Below the pieces are notes generated by a model. That model saw only the letters and a list, made by a program, of their open reading frames with translations, had not been told where the DNA came from and did not search any database. A DNA stretch of 64,000 bases. It comes from an uncultured Bacteroides sp. GTDB taxonomy: Bacteria; Bacteroidota; Bacteroidia; Bacteroidales; Bacteroidaceae. The stretch is from contig NZ_OY762899.1 in assembly GCF_963666545.1 (NCBI RefSeq), forward strand, positions 1,426,001 through 1,490,000. The letters are read 5' to 3'. Positions 27,769-35,220 of the stretch are shown here, piece by piece (position 1 is the stretch's first letter; every line of letters begins with the position of its first letter). The position numbers and the translations under genes were made by a program.

Positions 27769-28209
27769 CTATTTTGTGTAACGGCTAATCTCCGTCACAT
27801 AATCCTGTGCAGATTGTTTCTTGTCAAAACCACTCCATTTGTGAAGCACTCTCCCGTCTGTGTCCAGCAGAATCATGCAAGGAAACTCGCCTTCGGGGTT
27901 ATACACCTCCGCCAATCTATCATTTTGCTCTTGTTGTGCTTTAGGCAATTGATTTTTCTTCTGACGAGGAAAGTCGGCTAGCAAAAGCACTAACTTTTGA
28001 TTGGCAAATGAAGTAAATGCCGGATCATCAATAATCACTTTTTGCAATTGAATACACGGGGCACACCAATCGGAGCCCGAAAATTTAAGTAAGATAAGTT
28101 TGCCGTCTTTTTTAGCCAAAGTTTGTGCTTCATTCAGGCTGCTAACTTGAGCTTGAACACATATAGCCACCACTATAAGTCCCAGCGTAATTGCCATTCT
28201 CTTCATCAT
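27769..28209 (-). CDS. Exported thioredoxin-fold protein
   Basis: The first gene of the DUF3570/DUF4266/ApbE operon encodes 146 residues. It has a signal peptide (MKRMAITLGLIVVAICVQAQ) and the redox motif SDWCAPC (Cys at about 52 and 55) in a thioredoxin-like domain of the DUF255/thioredoxin_7 kind. The cis-Pro region is FPCMILLDTDGRVLHKWSG. It probably reduces or isomerises Cys of the envelope partners. Only 6 bases separate it from the ApbE gene. Confidence 0.88.
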   Translation of the reverse strand: MMKRMAITLGLIVVAICVQAQVSSLNEAQTLAKKDGKLILLKFSGSDWCAPCIQLQKVIIDDPAFTSFANQKLVLLLADFPRQKKNQLPKAQQEQNDRLAEVYNPEGEFPCMILLDTDGRVLHKWSGFDKKQSAQDYVTEISRYTK

Positions 28210-28523
28210 AATTTTAATACTTAATTACTTAGTCACCAATAAAATCAAAACAGTCAACGTTTTTTAAGTCATTTTAAGAAAAATGGCTTTTTTAACGTAA
28301 CATAAAATAACAACATAGCCTATCAACTTTTTGTTTTAATGAGGCACACATATTAACAGAGAAAGAAAGTTGTATTAAATGAAATTCTAAATCTAAAGGT
28401 TCTTTCACATTTGGTGCGAGCAATGTATAAAAATAGTGAAGGAAATGCATAAGCACATAGGCAAAAGGAAGGGCTAATGTAAAGATTGCAGATATGCCTC
28501 TACAGGCCTTCTGAGAGGGGTTT
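28210..28523. other. Gene-free AT-rich gap
   Basis: Between the thioredoxin gene and the palindrome array no coding frame, RNA gene or clear promoter was seen on either strand. The whole intergenic gap runs to 28855 and is one of the longest in the window. Confidence 0.5.
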
Positions 28524-28595
28524 GGTTAACTAACTAGTTCAGCGTGGTTAACTAGTTAATTCACCGCGGTTAACTAACTAGTTCACCACGCTGAA
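28524..28595. repeat. Intergenic array of palindromes, exact 22-bp period
   Basis: Three units of exactly 22 bases start at 28524, 28546 and 28568, each beginning GGTTAACTA and containing TAGTT. Unit 2 includes the perfect palindrome TTAACTAGTTAA. Outer arms TTCAGCGTGG (28538-28547) and CCACGCTGAA (28586-28595) are a perfect inverted pair, so the array can also fold as one large hairpin. It resembles the array at 5421 in design but not in sequence. Confidence 0.8.
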
Positions 28596-28688
28596 GTTAT
28601 ATGATCACCGAAAGCACCCTCAATCGTAAATAAAACAGAACTATCATATCTTTTCTATCATAAAAAGTAACTTATTACAAAAAAAGGC

Positions 28689-28696
28689 TATATTTG
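28689..28696 (+). promoter_or_regulatory. Possible -7 box upstream of the M28 gene
   Basis: TATATTTG matches TAnnTTTG but is 160 bases before the ATG, and there is no -33 TTTG. This would mean a long leader. Confidence 0.3.
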
Positions 28697-28855
28697 AACT
28701 TTATTGTCCTTATGATTAACCACTAGTGTCCACTAAAGATTGGGTAATATGTGCTTCTATGATCAATAATTGCAATGTTTTGGTGTATTACTATCAACTA
28801 ACTTATGCATATATAAGTCAATTAAATCTATGATTCTCTTTAACTGAATATATAA

Positions 28856-29836
28856 ATGGGAAAATCAGTCTTCGCTTTCGCTGGAGTAATTATATTATGC
28901 GCTATTGTTTTACATTCGTGTGCTAATTCAAAAAAGAACGAGCAAATACCCGTTATTGATGAGCTAGATTTTAACACAGATAGTGTATTTTCTTTTATTC
29001 AAAATCAAGTTAATTTTGGGCCACGCGTGCCAAATTCGAAAAGCCATGTAGATTGTGGAAACTATTTGATTAAAGAGCTTTCTCGCTTTAAAGCTGATGT
29101 AATAGTGCAAGAAGCTACTGTCTCTGCATATAATGGAGAACGATTAAATATTCGAAATATAATAGGACGGTATAACGTTAATAAAAAGAACAGAATACTG
29201 TTATGTGCACATTGGGATACACGCCCTTATGCCGATTGGGATCCCGATATTAGCAAACAAAACACTCCGATAGATGGAGCTGATGATGGGGCAAGTGGCG
29301 TGGCTGTTCTTTTGGAAACGGCAAGGCAAATTAGTCTGAAAAACACTACATTTGGAATTGATATTATCTTTTTTGATGCAGAAGACTATGGACCACCACA
29401 TTCTTTACAGAATCCTCCTAAAGGCAACTGGTGGTGTTTAGGCTCTCAATATTGGGCGAAACACCCACATGTACCTAACTACCAAGCTAATTTCGGGATT
29501 TTGCTTGACATGGTTAGTAGCAGTAATGCTACATTTTTGAAAGAAGGAGTATCAGTGAAATATGCAGCATCAGTAGTAGAATCTATTTGGTCTCAAGCAA
29601 GAGACTTAGGGTATAGTCAATATTTCAAAGATGCACTGTTGCCAAATGGAATTACAGATGACCATTTGTTTGTTAATACCATTGCTAATATTCCATGTGT
29701 TGACATCATTAATACCGATACGGCAACAGATCATGGATTTCCGAAGCATTGGCATACTCATAACGATAATATAAGTGTTGTTGACATTAACACTTTAGCG
29801 GCTGTTGGACGTACCGTTCTAAAAATAATCTATTGA
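28856..29836 (+). CDS. M28-type lipoprotein, glutaminyl cyclase-like
   Basis: The 326-residue protein has a lipoprotein signal (LCAIVLHSCANSK) and an M28 fold. Zinc-binding candidates are H119 in CAHWDTRPY, D144 in DGADDGASG, E176 in FFDAEDYG and a C-terminal His in HWHTHND (about 298-304). HWDTRPYAD, the FFDAEDYG/GSQYWA region and the TDDHLFVN segment resemble glutaminyl-peptide cyclotransferases, which form N-terminal pyroglutamate on exported proteins. An aminopeptidase function cannot be excluded. In Bacteroidetes many exported proteins have Gln after the signal peptide, which fits the cyclase reading. Confidence 0.85.
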   Translation: MGKSVFAFAGVIILCAIVLHSCANSKKNEQIPVIDELDFNTDSVFSFIQNQVNFGPRVPNSKSHVDCGNYLIKELSRFKADVIVQEATVSAYNGERLNIRNIIGRYNVNKKNRILLCAHWDTRPYADWDPDISKQNTPIDGADDGASGVAVLLETARQISLKNTTFGIDIIFFDAEDYGPPHSLQNPPKGNWWCLGSQYWAKHPHVPNYQANFGILLDMVSSSNATFLKEGVSVKYAASVVESIWSQARDLGYSQYFKDALLPNGITDDHLFVNTIANIPCVDIINTDTATDHGFPKHWHTHNDNISVVDINTLAAVGRTVLKIIY

Positions 29837-29946
29837 ATATTGCAATCTGGTTTTTACACAAGTTCATGTTAAGATCATCTACAGAACGCAAATTACACGC
29901 AAATCAAATTTTCGCTTTCTGTCTTCCATATTCAAGACTTTTTGTA

Positions 29947-29954
29947 TATATTTG
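29947..29954 (+). promoter_or_regulatory. -7 box of the S41 peptidase gene
   Basis: TATATTTG lies 59 bases before the ATG at 30013, with no clear -33 box. Confidence 0.45.
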
Positions 29955-30012
29955 CCACTGTGTCTCCATCAACTCAGCCTGTTACATCTTTCATGCTTAA
30001 CTATTTATTATT

Positions 30013-31737
30013 ATGAGAAAAATCTTAGTTCATGCAATTCTTATAATTTCACTAACTACATCATCTTGTCAAAACGTTCAAAGAAACAATTTGGCAGACA
30101 AAAGGCAAGAAAAAGAGTTCATCCATGGCTCCAATATTCATATTGACTCATGTGATTCAGAACTGAGTCACAAACTGGCTCAGTTATGTAAAATATGGGG
30201 CTTTTTGAAGTATTACCACCCTGCCATAGCTACGGGTAAATATAATTGGGATTTCGAACTATTCCGAACGATGCAATCCATTCTTAAAGCTCCATCAAAA
30301 TCAGATCAGGAGCGAGTTTATTGCAACTGGATTCAAGGCTTGGGAGATGTGAGAAAATCAAGAAAATCAATCATTATTAATCCCGATTCGGTAAAAATGT
30401 ACCCCGAGCTTTCGTGGATTGAAGATTCATTGAACTTAGGTAAAGTATCGAAGCAATTAATCGAACTAAAGTTTGCGGCAAGAAGTGGCAAGCATCATTA
30501 TTATGTAAGCGTTGAAGGAACGATGAATGCTCAATTCGAGAATGAGTCGCCTTATTTATCACTCTCCTATCCCGATGCAGGATATCGACTTTTAGCACTG
30601 TTTCGCTATTGGAACGCTATTCAATATTATTATCCATATAGATACCTGATTAAAGAAAATTGGGATAGTGTACTCACACGATTTATTCCACTATTTATTC
30701 ATGCCAAAGATAGGGCAGAATATATGAGAGTGCTATTGAAACTAATAGTATGTATCGGTGACACGCATGCCGGATTATTCGACCAATTAAATACTTTAGA
30801 TAGCTACAAAAGATACAGAGGAGCAGCTGAGATTAGTTTTATTGAGGGTAAGGCAATAGTTGTGAAGTCAGAGAGTACGGAGAAGGTTAAAAACAGTGGA
30901 TTAGAGGTGGGCGATATTATATTGAGTATCAATGGAGAATCTATGGAGGAGATTGCATCAAGAAAAATACCTGATATATCAGCCTCCAACTATCCGACAA
31001 AACTTCGGGAAGTTGCTTCCAATTTATTGGTAACTAACAACGAAATGTTGTATGTCGAGTTTGACCGCAACGGTAAACGGGAATCCAGTTTTATCTTGTG
31101 TTCGCCTTATGAGAATAGCGATGGACTCTCTAGAATGCAACAAGACAAACCTCTAATTAATCATATTACCCCTGAAAATATTCTTTATTTGAATTTAGGA
31201 TCTAAAGAAGGAGGAAGTATTCCCGAGGCTATAGATGCAAAAGGAATCATTATTGATCTCCGATGCTACCCCTCTCAAAAAGTGAAAGGGTATTGGGATT
31301 TTGAACAATTGTATCCCAACTCAACTGCATTTGCAAAAGCAACGGAACCGAGTATTGAAACTCCCGGATTATTTAGCTTTAAAAGCGTGAGTACAGTGGG
31401 GAAAAAAAATACAGAGTTTTTTAAAGGTAAAAAAATCATTTTGATTAATGAGTTTTCTCAAAGTCATGCTGAATTTATGGCTATGAAGTACAGATGCGCT
31501 CCCAATACGCTTGTCATCGGTAGTACAACTGCGGGAGCTGACGGTAATGTGTCTAACATTGTATTACCGGGAAATATTTACACTTCTTTCACAGGGTTGG
31601 GAATTTACTATCCCGATGGTAGAGAAACTCAGAAAATAGGTATTATCCCCGATATCGAAGTTAAGCCTACTATTAGAGGCGTGAGGTCAGGCCATGATGA
31701 GGTGCTGGATAAGGCTATTGAGCTCATCAATAAATGA
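30013..31737 (+). CDS. S41 family peptidase, lipoprotein with PDZ domain
   Basis: The 574-residue protein has a lipobox (ISLTTSSCQNV, Cys at about 19). A helical N-terminal region (about 45-270) contains KIWGFLKYYHP and LFRYWNAIQYYYPYRY, both typical of this S41 group. A PDZ domain (about 275-360, with SGLEVGDIILSINGESMEE) follows, then the tail-specific protease core (about 390-574) with NEFSQSHAEFMAM as the likely nucleophile region and TAGADGNVSNIVLPG. It probably trims envelope peptides or proteins. Its last 204 bases are repeated at 34152-34355. Confidence 0.9.
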   Translation: MRKILVHAILIISLTTSSCQNVQRNNLADKRQEKEFIHGSNIHIDSCDSELSHKLAQLCKIWGFLKYYHPAIATGKYNWDFELFRTMQSILKAPSKSDQERVYCNWIQGLGDVRKSRKSIIINPDSVKMYPELSWIEDSLNLGKVSKQLIELKFAARSGKHHYYVSVEGTMNAQFENESPYLSLSYPDAGYRLLALFRYWNAIQYYYPYRYLIKENWDSVLTRFIPLFIHAKDRAEYMRVLLKLIVCIGDTHAGLFDQLNTLDSYKRYRGAAEISFIEGKAIVVKSESTEKVKNSGLEVGDIILSINGESMEEIASRKIPDISASNYPTKLREVASNLLVTNNEMLYVEFDRNGKRESSFILCSPYENSDGLSRMQQDKPLINHITPENILYLNLGSKEGGSIPEAIDAKGIIIDLRCYPSQKVKGYWDFEQLYPNSTAFAKATEPSIETPGLFSFKSVSTVGKKNTEFFKGKKIILINEFSQSHAEFMAMKYRCAPNTLVIGSTTAGADGNVSNIVLPGNIYTSFTGLGIYYPDGRETQKIGIIPDIEVKPTIRGVRSGHDEVLDKAIELINK

Positions 31738-31741
31738 TTAA
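31538..31741 (+). repeat. Direct repeat, copy A (3' end of the S41 gene)
   Basis: From CTGACGGTAATG to just past the stop codon this stretch matches 34152-34355 over 204 bases without gaps. I counted seven mismatches (about 97% identity). Identity stops abruptly at both ends. The two copies bracket 2.4 kb that carries the ATPase module. Confidence 0.95.
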
Positions 31742-31880
31742 GTTTCTAGTAGCATAAAAAACAGACACTACCTCTCTTCTTAGCTGGAATTACAACCTCT
31801 TTCAGACAAAAAAAACTAAAATAATGCCATTATCAAGGAAAATGATTATTTTTACATAAATATTTAGGTAAGCAAGAAAT

Positions 31881-33038
31881 ATGGCACAGGAAGAATTTCT
31901 AAAAATTAATTTTTTTGGACCGATAAAGGAAATCACTATCGAAAATGTGAAACCATTCACGTTTTTTATAGGTGAATCAGGTAGTGGGAAAAGTACCTTG
32001 TTAAAGGTGTTGGCGATGATGAGACATATGTATAAGCAAATAAATCTACGCTCTTATTTGAAACAAGGCAATGTTATAGATAAAACGATTGATTTAAGAA
32101 TGGCGGATTATTTGCGAAATGGAGGAATGACCGACTATGTAAAAGAGTCTACTGAGATTGTTTATCGAAAAGGTACGTTTGAAATTAGTTATACTAGAAA
32201 AGGAGGATTGAAAGGTACTAGGTCTGTTATTAGTAGAGAAGATTTGTCGCTGGAAAAAATTTCATTTCTTTCAGATAAAAGAGGCTCTATCGCATCTTTG
32301 TTGGCCAATTTGAGTGATGGTGCTTCCTTGGGTTTCTACTTGACCGAGACTTTTCAGGATTTTAAAAAAGCTACTGATGAAATTAAAGAATTAGAAATGT
32401 CTTATCTGGGTGTTCGATATTTTGAGAAGAAGGCACAGAATGGTACGCGACAGTTCTTTATTGGAAATGCGACAGATGCTAATGATATATACAATATAAA
32501 GTTTGAAGATGCTTCATCGGGCATTCAAACAATGACTCCTCTTGCTGTAATTGCAGAGTATTTCTCTAAACATTTTGATATCATTCAAGCGTCAAATGCT
32601 TCGATCGTTGGTTTGTTAGGGCAAAATGACAGTTTGTCTTCTTTCAGGCACGATATGAATATTGGAGATATTTCGAACCGAGCGATGCATATGATCATTG
32701 AAGAACCTGAACTAAGCCTATTCCCGAAAGCGCAACGTTCTTCTTTAAATATGTTAGTAAGCAAATGTTTGAATAGCAATATCAATATGACACTGACGTT
32801 GGCTACCCATAGTCCATATATTATTAATCATCTTAATTTATTGATTAAAGCCTATGATAAAGAAGTCAATATAGAGGGGGCTGCTTTAGACTATGACAAG
32901 ACAGACGTGTATGTAGTAGAAAATGGTACGTTGAGAAATATGAAAGTGCTGAATGCTCATTTGATAAATACGGATTATCTGTCTGATGACATTGATGAAA
33001 TTTATGATGAATACGATAAATTGGACGAACTGGCATGA
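31881..33038 (+). CDS. AAA/ABC-type ATPase of a two-gene module (OLD-like, no TOPRIM)
   Basis: The cytoplasmic ATPase has 385 residues. Walker A is GESGSGKST (31-39), an ABC-type signature-like ASSGIQTMTPL is at 211-221, Walker B is IIEEPELSLFP (272-282) and the switch His is H310 in LATHSP. This order is that of the AAA_15/AAA_21 group, which includes ATPases of OLD, PARIS and Septu-like conflict systems. No TOPRIM or nuclease domain is fused; about 70 acidic residues end it. The stop overlaps the start of the next gene (ATGA). Pairing with a small unknown protein suggests a defence-type sensor/effector pair, as inference. Confidence 0.82.
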   Translation: MAQEEFLKINFFGPIKEITIENVKPFTFFIGESGSGKSTLLKVLAMMRHMYKQINLRSYLKQGNVIDKTIDLRMADYLRNGGMTDYVKESTEIVYRKGTFEISYTRKGGLKGTRSVISREDLSLEKISFLSDKRGSIASLLANLSDGASLGFYLTETFQDFKKATDEIKELEMSYLGVRYFEKKAQNGTRQFFIGNATDANDIYNIKFEDASSGIQTMTPLAVIAEYFSKHFDIIQASNASIVGLLGQNDSLSSFRHDMNIGDISNRAMHMIIEEPELSLFPKAQRSSLNMLVSKCLNSNINMTLTLATHSPYIINHLNLLIKAYDKEVNIEGAALDYDKTDVYVVENGTLRNMKVLNAHLINTDYLSDDIDEIYDEYDKLDELA

Positions 33039-33721
33039 TAAATTTATTAAAGAATGAGTTGCCACTTCATTATGGACTACATCGTTCAACCATCAATGTA
33101 CCTAGTGAAACGACCAATGAGGAATATTTTGATTTGCTTGACGGAGGTAGAAATTTCGTTGTCGAATATAAATCTGGAAATGTATCTTTTGAGCACAACA
33201 ATAAAACAGAGATAGAAATTATTAACTATGAGGCGTACATTGGAGGATTCATTAGTAGCAAATTTGAAAGAGGCCGAAAAAGATGTGATTTCATACTCTA
33301 TGAGGCTGGAGGTTCGGCTGATAGTTTTATCGTATTGAATGAACAAACATCCGCTATTGGTTCTACGGAAAATTTAGACAAACCTATTTTGGGAAAGAAT
33401 AAAGCTGTGATTTTTCCCGGAGGAAAGTATGAAAAGGTTGAAGTGCAATTATTAAAGACTCTGGAAACCTTGATGGATGTTTCTACAATTAGTTTATTTC
33501 TTAGTAAATATAAGCGCAAAATCTGCCTGATGTCATATGTTATTAACGATCCACAAAAAATGGCTGGACTAAATGCCAAACAATCTTTTTCTGGTAGGTA
33601 CAAAATGCTAGAATCAAGGGTTACTGGAGATAATGGAGCGGAATTGGAACATTTAGAAATTAATGCCAGAGGTTTTGAATATAGAAGAATCAGCCATGAC
33701 TATTTATTTAAACTCAGTTAG
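33035..33721 (+). CDS. Unknown partner protein of the ATPase, possible effector
   Basis: The 228-residue product overlaps the ATPase gene by 4 bases. I do not recognise the family. There is no signal peptide or membrane helix. A central alpha/beta part has EIEIINYEAYIGGF (about 59-72), RCDFILYE (about 87-94) and SFIVLNEQTS (about 101-110). The spacing of D and E in the last two is loosely like a PD-(D/E)XK nuclease core, but the final Lys is absent. A later strand-rich part has ICLMSYVINDPQKMAG. It does not look like the TOPRIM partner of PARIS or the HNH partner of Septu. An effector role is suggested only by context. Confidence 0.75.
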   Translation: MINLLKNELPLHYGLHRSTINVPSETTNEEYFDLLDGGRNFVVEYKSGNVSFEHNNKTEIEIINYEAYIGGFISSKFERGRKRCDFILYEAGGSADSFIVLNEQTSAIGSTENLDKPILGKNKAVIFPGGKYEKVEVQLLKTLETLMDVSTISLFLSKYKRKICLMSYVINDPQKMAGLNAKQSFSGRYKMLESRVTGDNGAELEHLEINARGFEYRRISHDYLFKLS

Positions 33722-33755
33722 GTTTATGCTTTTCACTGTAATTATTTATTTTGTT

Positions 33756-34046
33756 TTATTGCGGATGGATAAATTTGCATTTTAAACTAATCTTAAAGTT
33801 GAGGTTTTCATAACCTATCTCGGCATATTCATAGAGTGTGCCGTTTAATTTGTCAGGAATATCTCTTATCTTCAGGGTATTCTTCCGAACAATCGTCTTC
33901 TAAACAATTTTAAGCTCTCACTATTTGGATTTAACAAATTCAGCGCATCTAAAGATTGTGATTGGAGTATGTCATATGTTCTTTAGAAATAGATTTTGAA
34001 TGCATTTCCTGACTTCGGCGGTTTTTGTTTTATTTCTTTCTTTTAG
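33756..34046 (-). pseudogene. Decayed gene remnant, frameshifted
   Basis: Reading leftwards, three frames join into one protein-like stretch. Frame one gives KTAEVRKCIQNLFLKNI (from about 34046). Frame two gives TYDILQSQSLDALNLLNPNS and SLKLFRRRLFG. Frame three gives TLKIRDIPDKLNGTLYEYAE and GYENLNFKISLKCKF, ending at a stop at 33758-33756. At least two frameshifts are needed and no start is visible. The family is not recognised. It lies between the ATPase module and the repeated S41 end. Confidence 0.4.
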
Positions 34047-34151
34047 AGAAACACCACTTATAATCAGCGTGTTAGTAAATTAAGTCAGCGCTTTTGAATG
34101 ATGCAAACAGGGGAAATATTATTTTTGCATATGTTTGTACGCAAGAAACGA

Positions 34152-34355
34152 CTGACGGTAATGTGTCTAAGATTGTATTACCGGGAAATATTTACACTTC
34201 TTTCACAGGGTTGGGAGTATACTATCCCGATGGTAGAGAAACTCAGAAAATAGGTATTATCCCCGATATCGAAGTTAAGCCTACTATCAGAGGCGTGAGG
34301 TCGAGCCATGATGAGGTACTGGATAAGGCTATTGAGCTCATCAATAAATGATTAA
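34152..34355 (+). pseudogene. Truncated copy of the S41 peptidase 3' end (direct repeat, copy B)
   Basis: The frame encodes the last 66 or so residues of the S41 peptidase, from TDGNVSKIVLPGNIYTSF to the same C-terminus LDKAIELINK, with changes such as N to K and I to V. It is joined upstream to unrelated sequence, and an ATG at 34094 opens the frame by chance. It lacks the catalytic core and cannot act as a peptidase. It marks the right edge of the inserted region 31742-34151. Confidence 0.9.
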
Positions 34356-34412
34356 TTCAAAAAGAGTTAGTACAAGGGAAATAACCGCATAACCGTGTTA
34401 CTACCTCCTTCT

Positions 34413-35048
34413 TTATTCTATTGTTTTAATCAACTCTAGATCCGAACTGCAGAGAATCGGCAAGTTAGCCGTAATCTTTTCTGCAGGCCAATCCCACCAT
34501 TTCAGGTCTAGAAGATAGTTGACTAATTCATCGTCAAATCGCTTCCTTACTATTCTAGCAGGGTTTCCTCCTACAACATGATAAGGCGGTACATCCTTCG
34601 TCACCACCGAGTTAGCAGCAATAATTGCTCCATCACCAATGGTTACGCCCGGCATTACAGTTACGTTTTGCCCAATCCACACATCATTGCCCACTATCGT
34701 ATCTCCTTTCAAAGGCAAATCATCCAACGCTGGCATTGCCTTTTCCCATCCATTCATCATGATCCCAAATGGATACGTTGTCACCGAATTCATCTGATGA
34801 TTCGCTCCGTTCATAATGAATTGAATACCTTTGGCTATGGCACAAAACTTGCCAATAATTAGTTTATCTCCAATAAACGGATAGTGGTGAGTGACGTGCT
34901 TCTCGAAATCTTCTGCACCATCGATATCATCATAGTACGTATAATCTCCAATGATAATATTAGGGTTGGTCACTACATTCTTGATATAGCACACTTGCTT
35001 GATATTCTCGTTGGGATATAATTTGTTGGGGTCTGGTCCGTTAGTCAT
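34413..35048 (-). CDS. Vat-type xenobiotic O-acetyltransferase
   Basis: The 211-residue left-handed beta-helix (hexapeptide) enzyme closely resembles streptogramin A acetyltransferases. It starts NGPDPNKLYPNEN, has HHYPFIGDKLIIGKFCAI, the catalytic His at about 84 in MNGANHQM, GDTIVGNDVWIGQNVTVMPG, and VVGGNPARIVRKRF followed by LLDLKWWDWP. Vat enzymes acetylate virginiamycin M-type drugs in the cytoplasm. Chromosomal relatives with other substrates exist (CatB and other XATs), so resistance is possible but not shown. The gene lies just right of the duplicated S41 end. Confidence 0.88.
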   Translation of the reverse strand: MTNGPDPNKLYPNENIKQVCYIKNVVTNPNIIIGDYTYYDDIDGAEDFEKHVTHHYPFIGDKLIIGKFCAIAKGIQFIMNGANHQMNSVTTYPFGIMMNGWEKAMPALDDLPLKGDTIVGNDVWIGQNVTVMPGVTIGDGAIIAANSVVTKDVPPYHVVGGNPARIVRKRFDDELVNYLLDLKWWDWPAEKITANLPILCSSDLELIKTIE

Positions 35049-35070
35049 CTTAATGTATAATTTTTCACAG

Positions 35071-35078
35071 CAAAGATA
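35071..35078 (-). promoter_or_regulatory. -7 box of the Vat-like gene
   Basis: TATCTTTG on the minus strand lies 23 bases before the ATG at 35048. The -33 region at about 35098-35101 falls inside the left arm of the inverted repeat 35093-35167. Confidence 0.6.
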
Positions 35079-35092
35079 AATATCTACCTTAA

Positions 35093-35167
35093 AACAACAA
35101 TAGATATTTCAATTATTATTATTATTATACAATATGCACATTAATAACTGAAATATCTATTGTTGTT
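35093..35167. repeat. Perfect 19-bp inverted repeat upstream of the Vat-like gene
   Basis: AACAACAATAGATATTTCA (35093-35111) and TGAAATATCTATTGTTGTT (35149-35167) are exact complements separated by 37 AT-rich bases. On the minus strand the stem is followed by TTTT and lies 54 bases after the outer-membrane protein gene, so a terminator role is possible. It also covers the -33 region of the Vat-like gene, so it could be an operator or attenuator. Confidence 0.9.
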
Positions 35168-35220
35168 ATTCGCCACAAAAAGGCTCAATCGTTAGAAATA
35201 GCAGAACAAAAAGCTATCTG

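Noticed and set aside
28524-28595. CRISPR-like or phage attachment array
   Set aside because: The 22-bp units abut directly with no unique spacers, and no integrase is nearby.
31881-33721. PARIS (AriA/AriB) or Septu system
   Set aside because: The ATPase would fit, but the partner lacks TOPRIM/DUF4435 and HNH motifs.
34094-34351. Intact 85-residue gene
   Set aside because: All but about 20 residues are the copied end of the S41 peptidase; the upstream codons are chance readthrough.
35093-35167. Invertible promoter of the Bacteroides capsule type
   Set aside because: The spacer is only 37 bases and no promoter box lies between the arms; no invertase gene is in the window.
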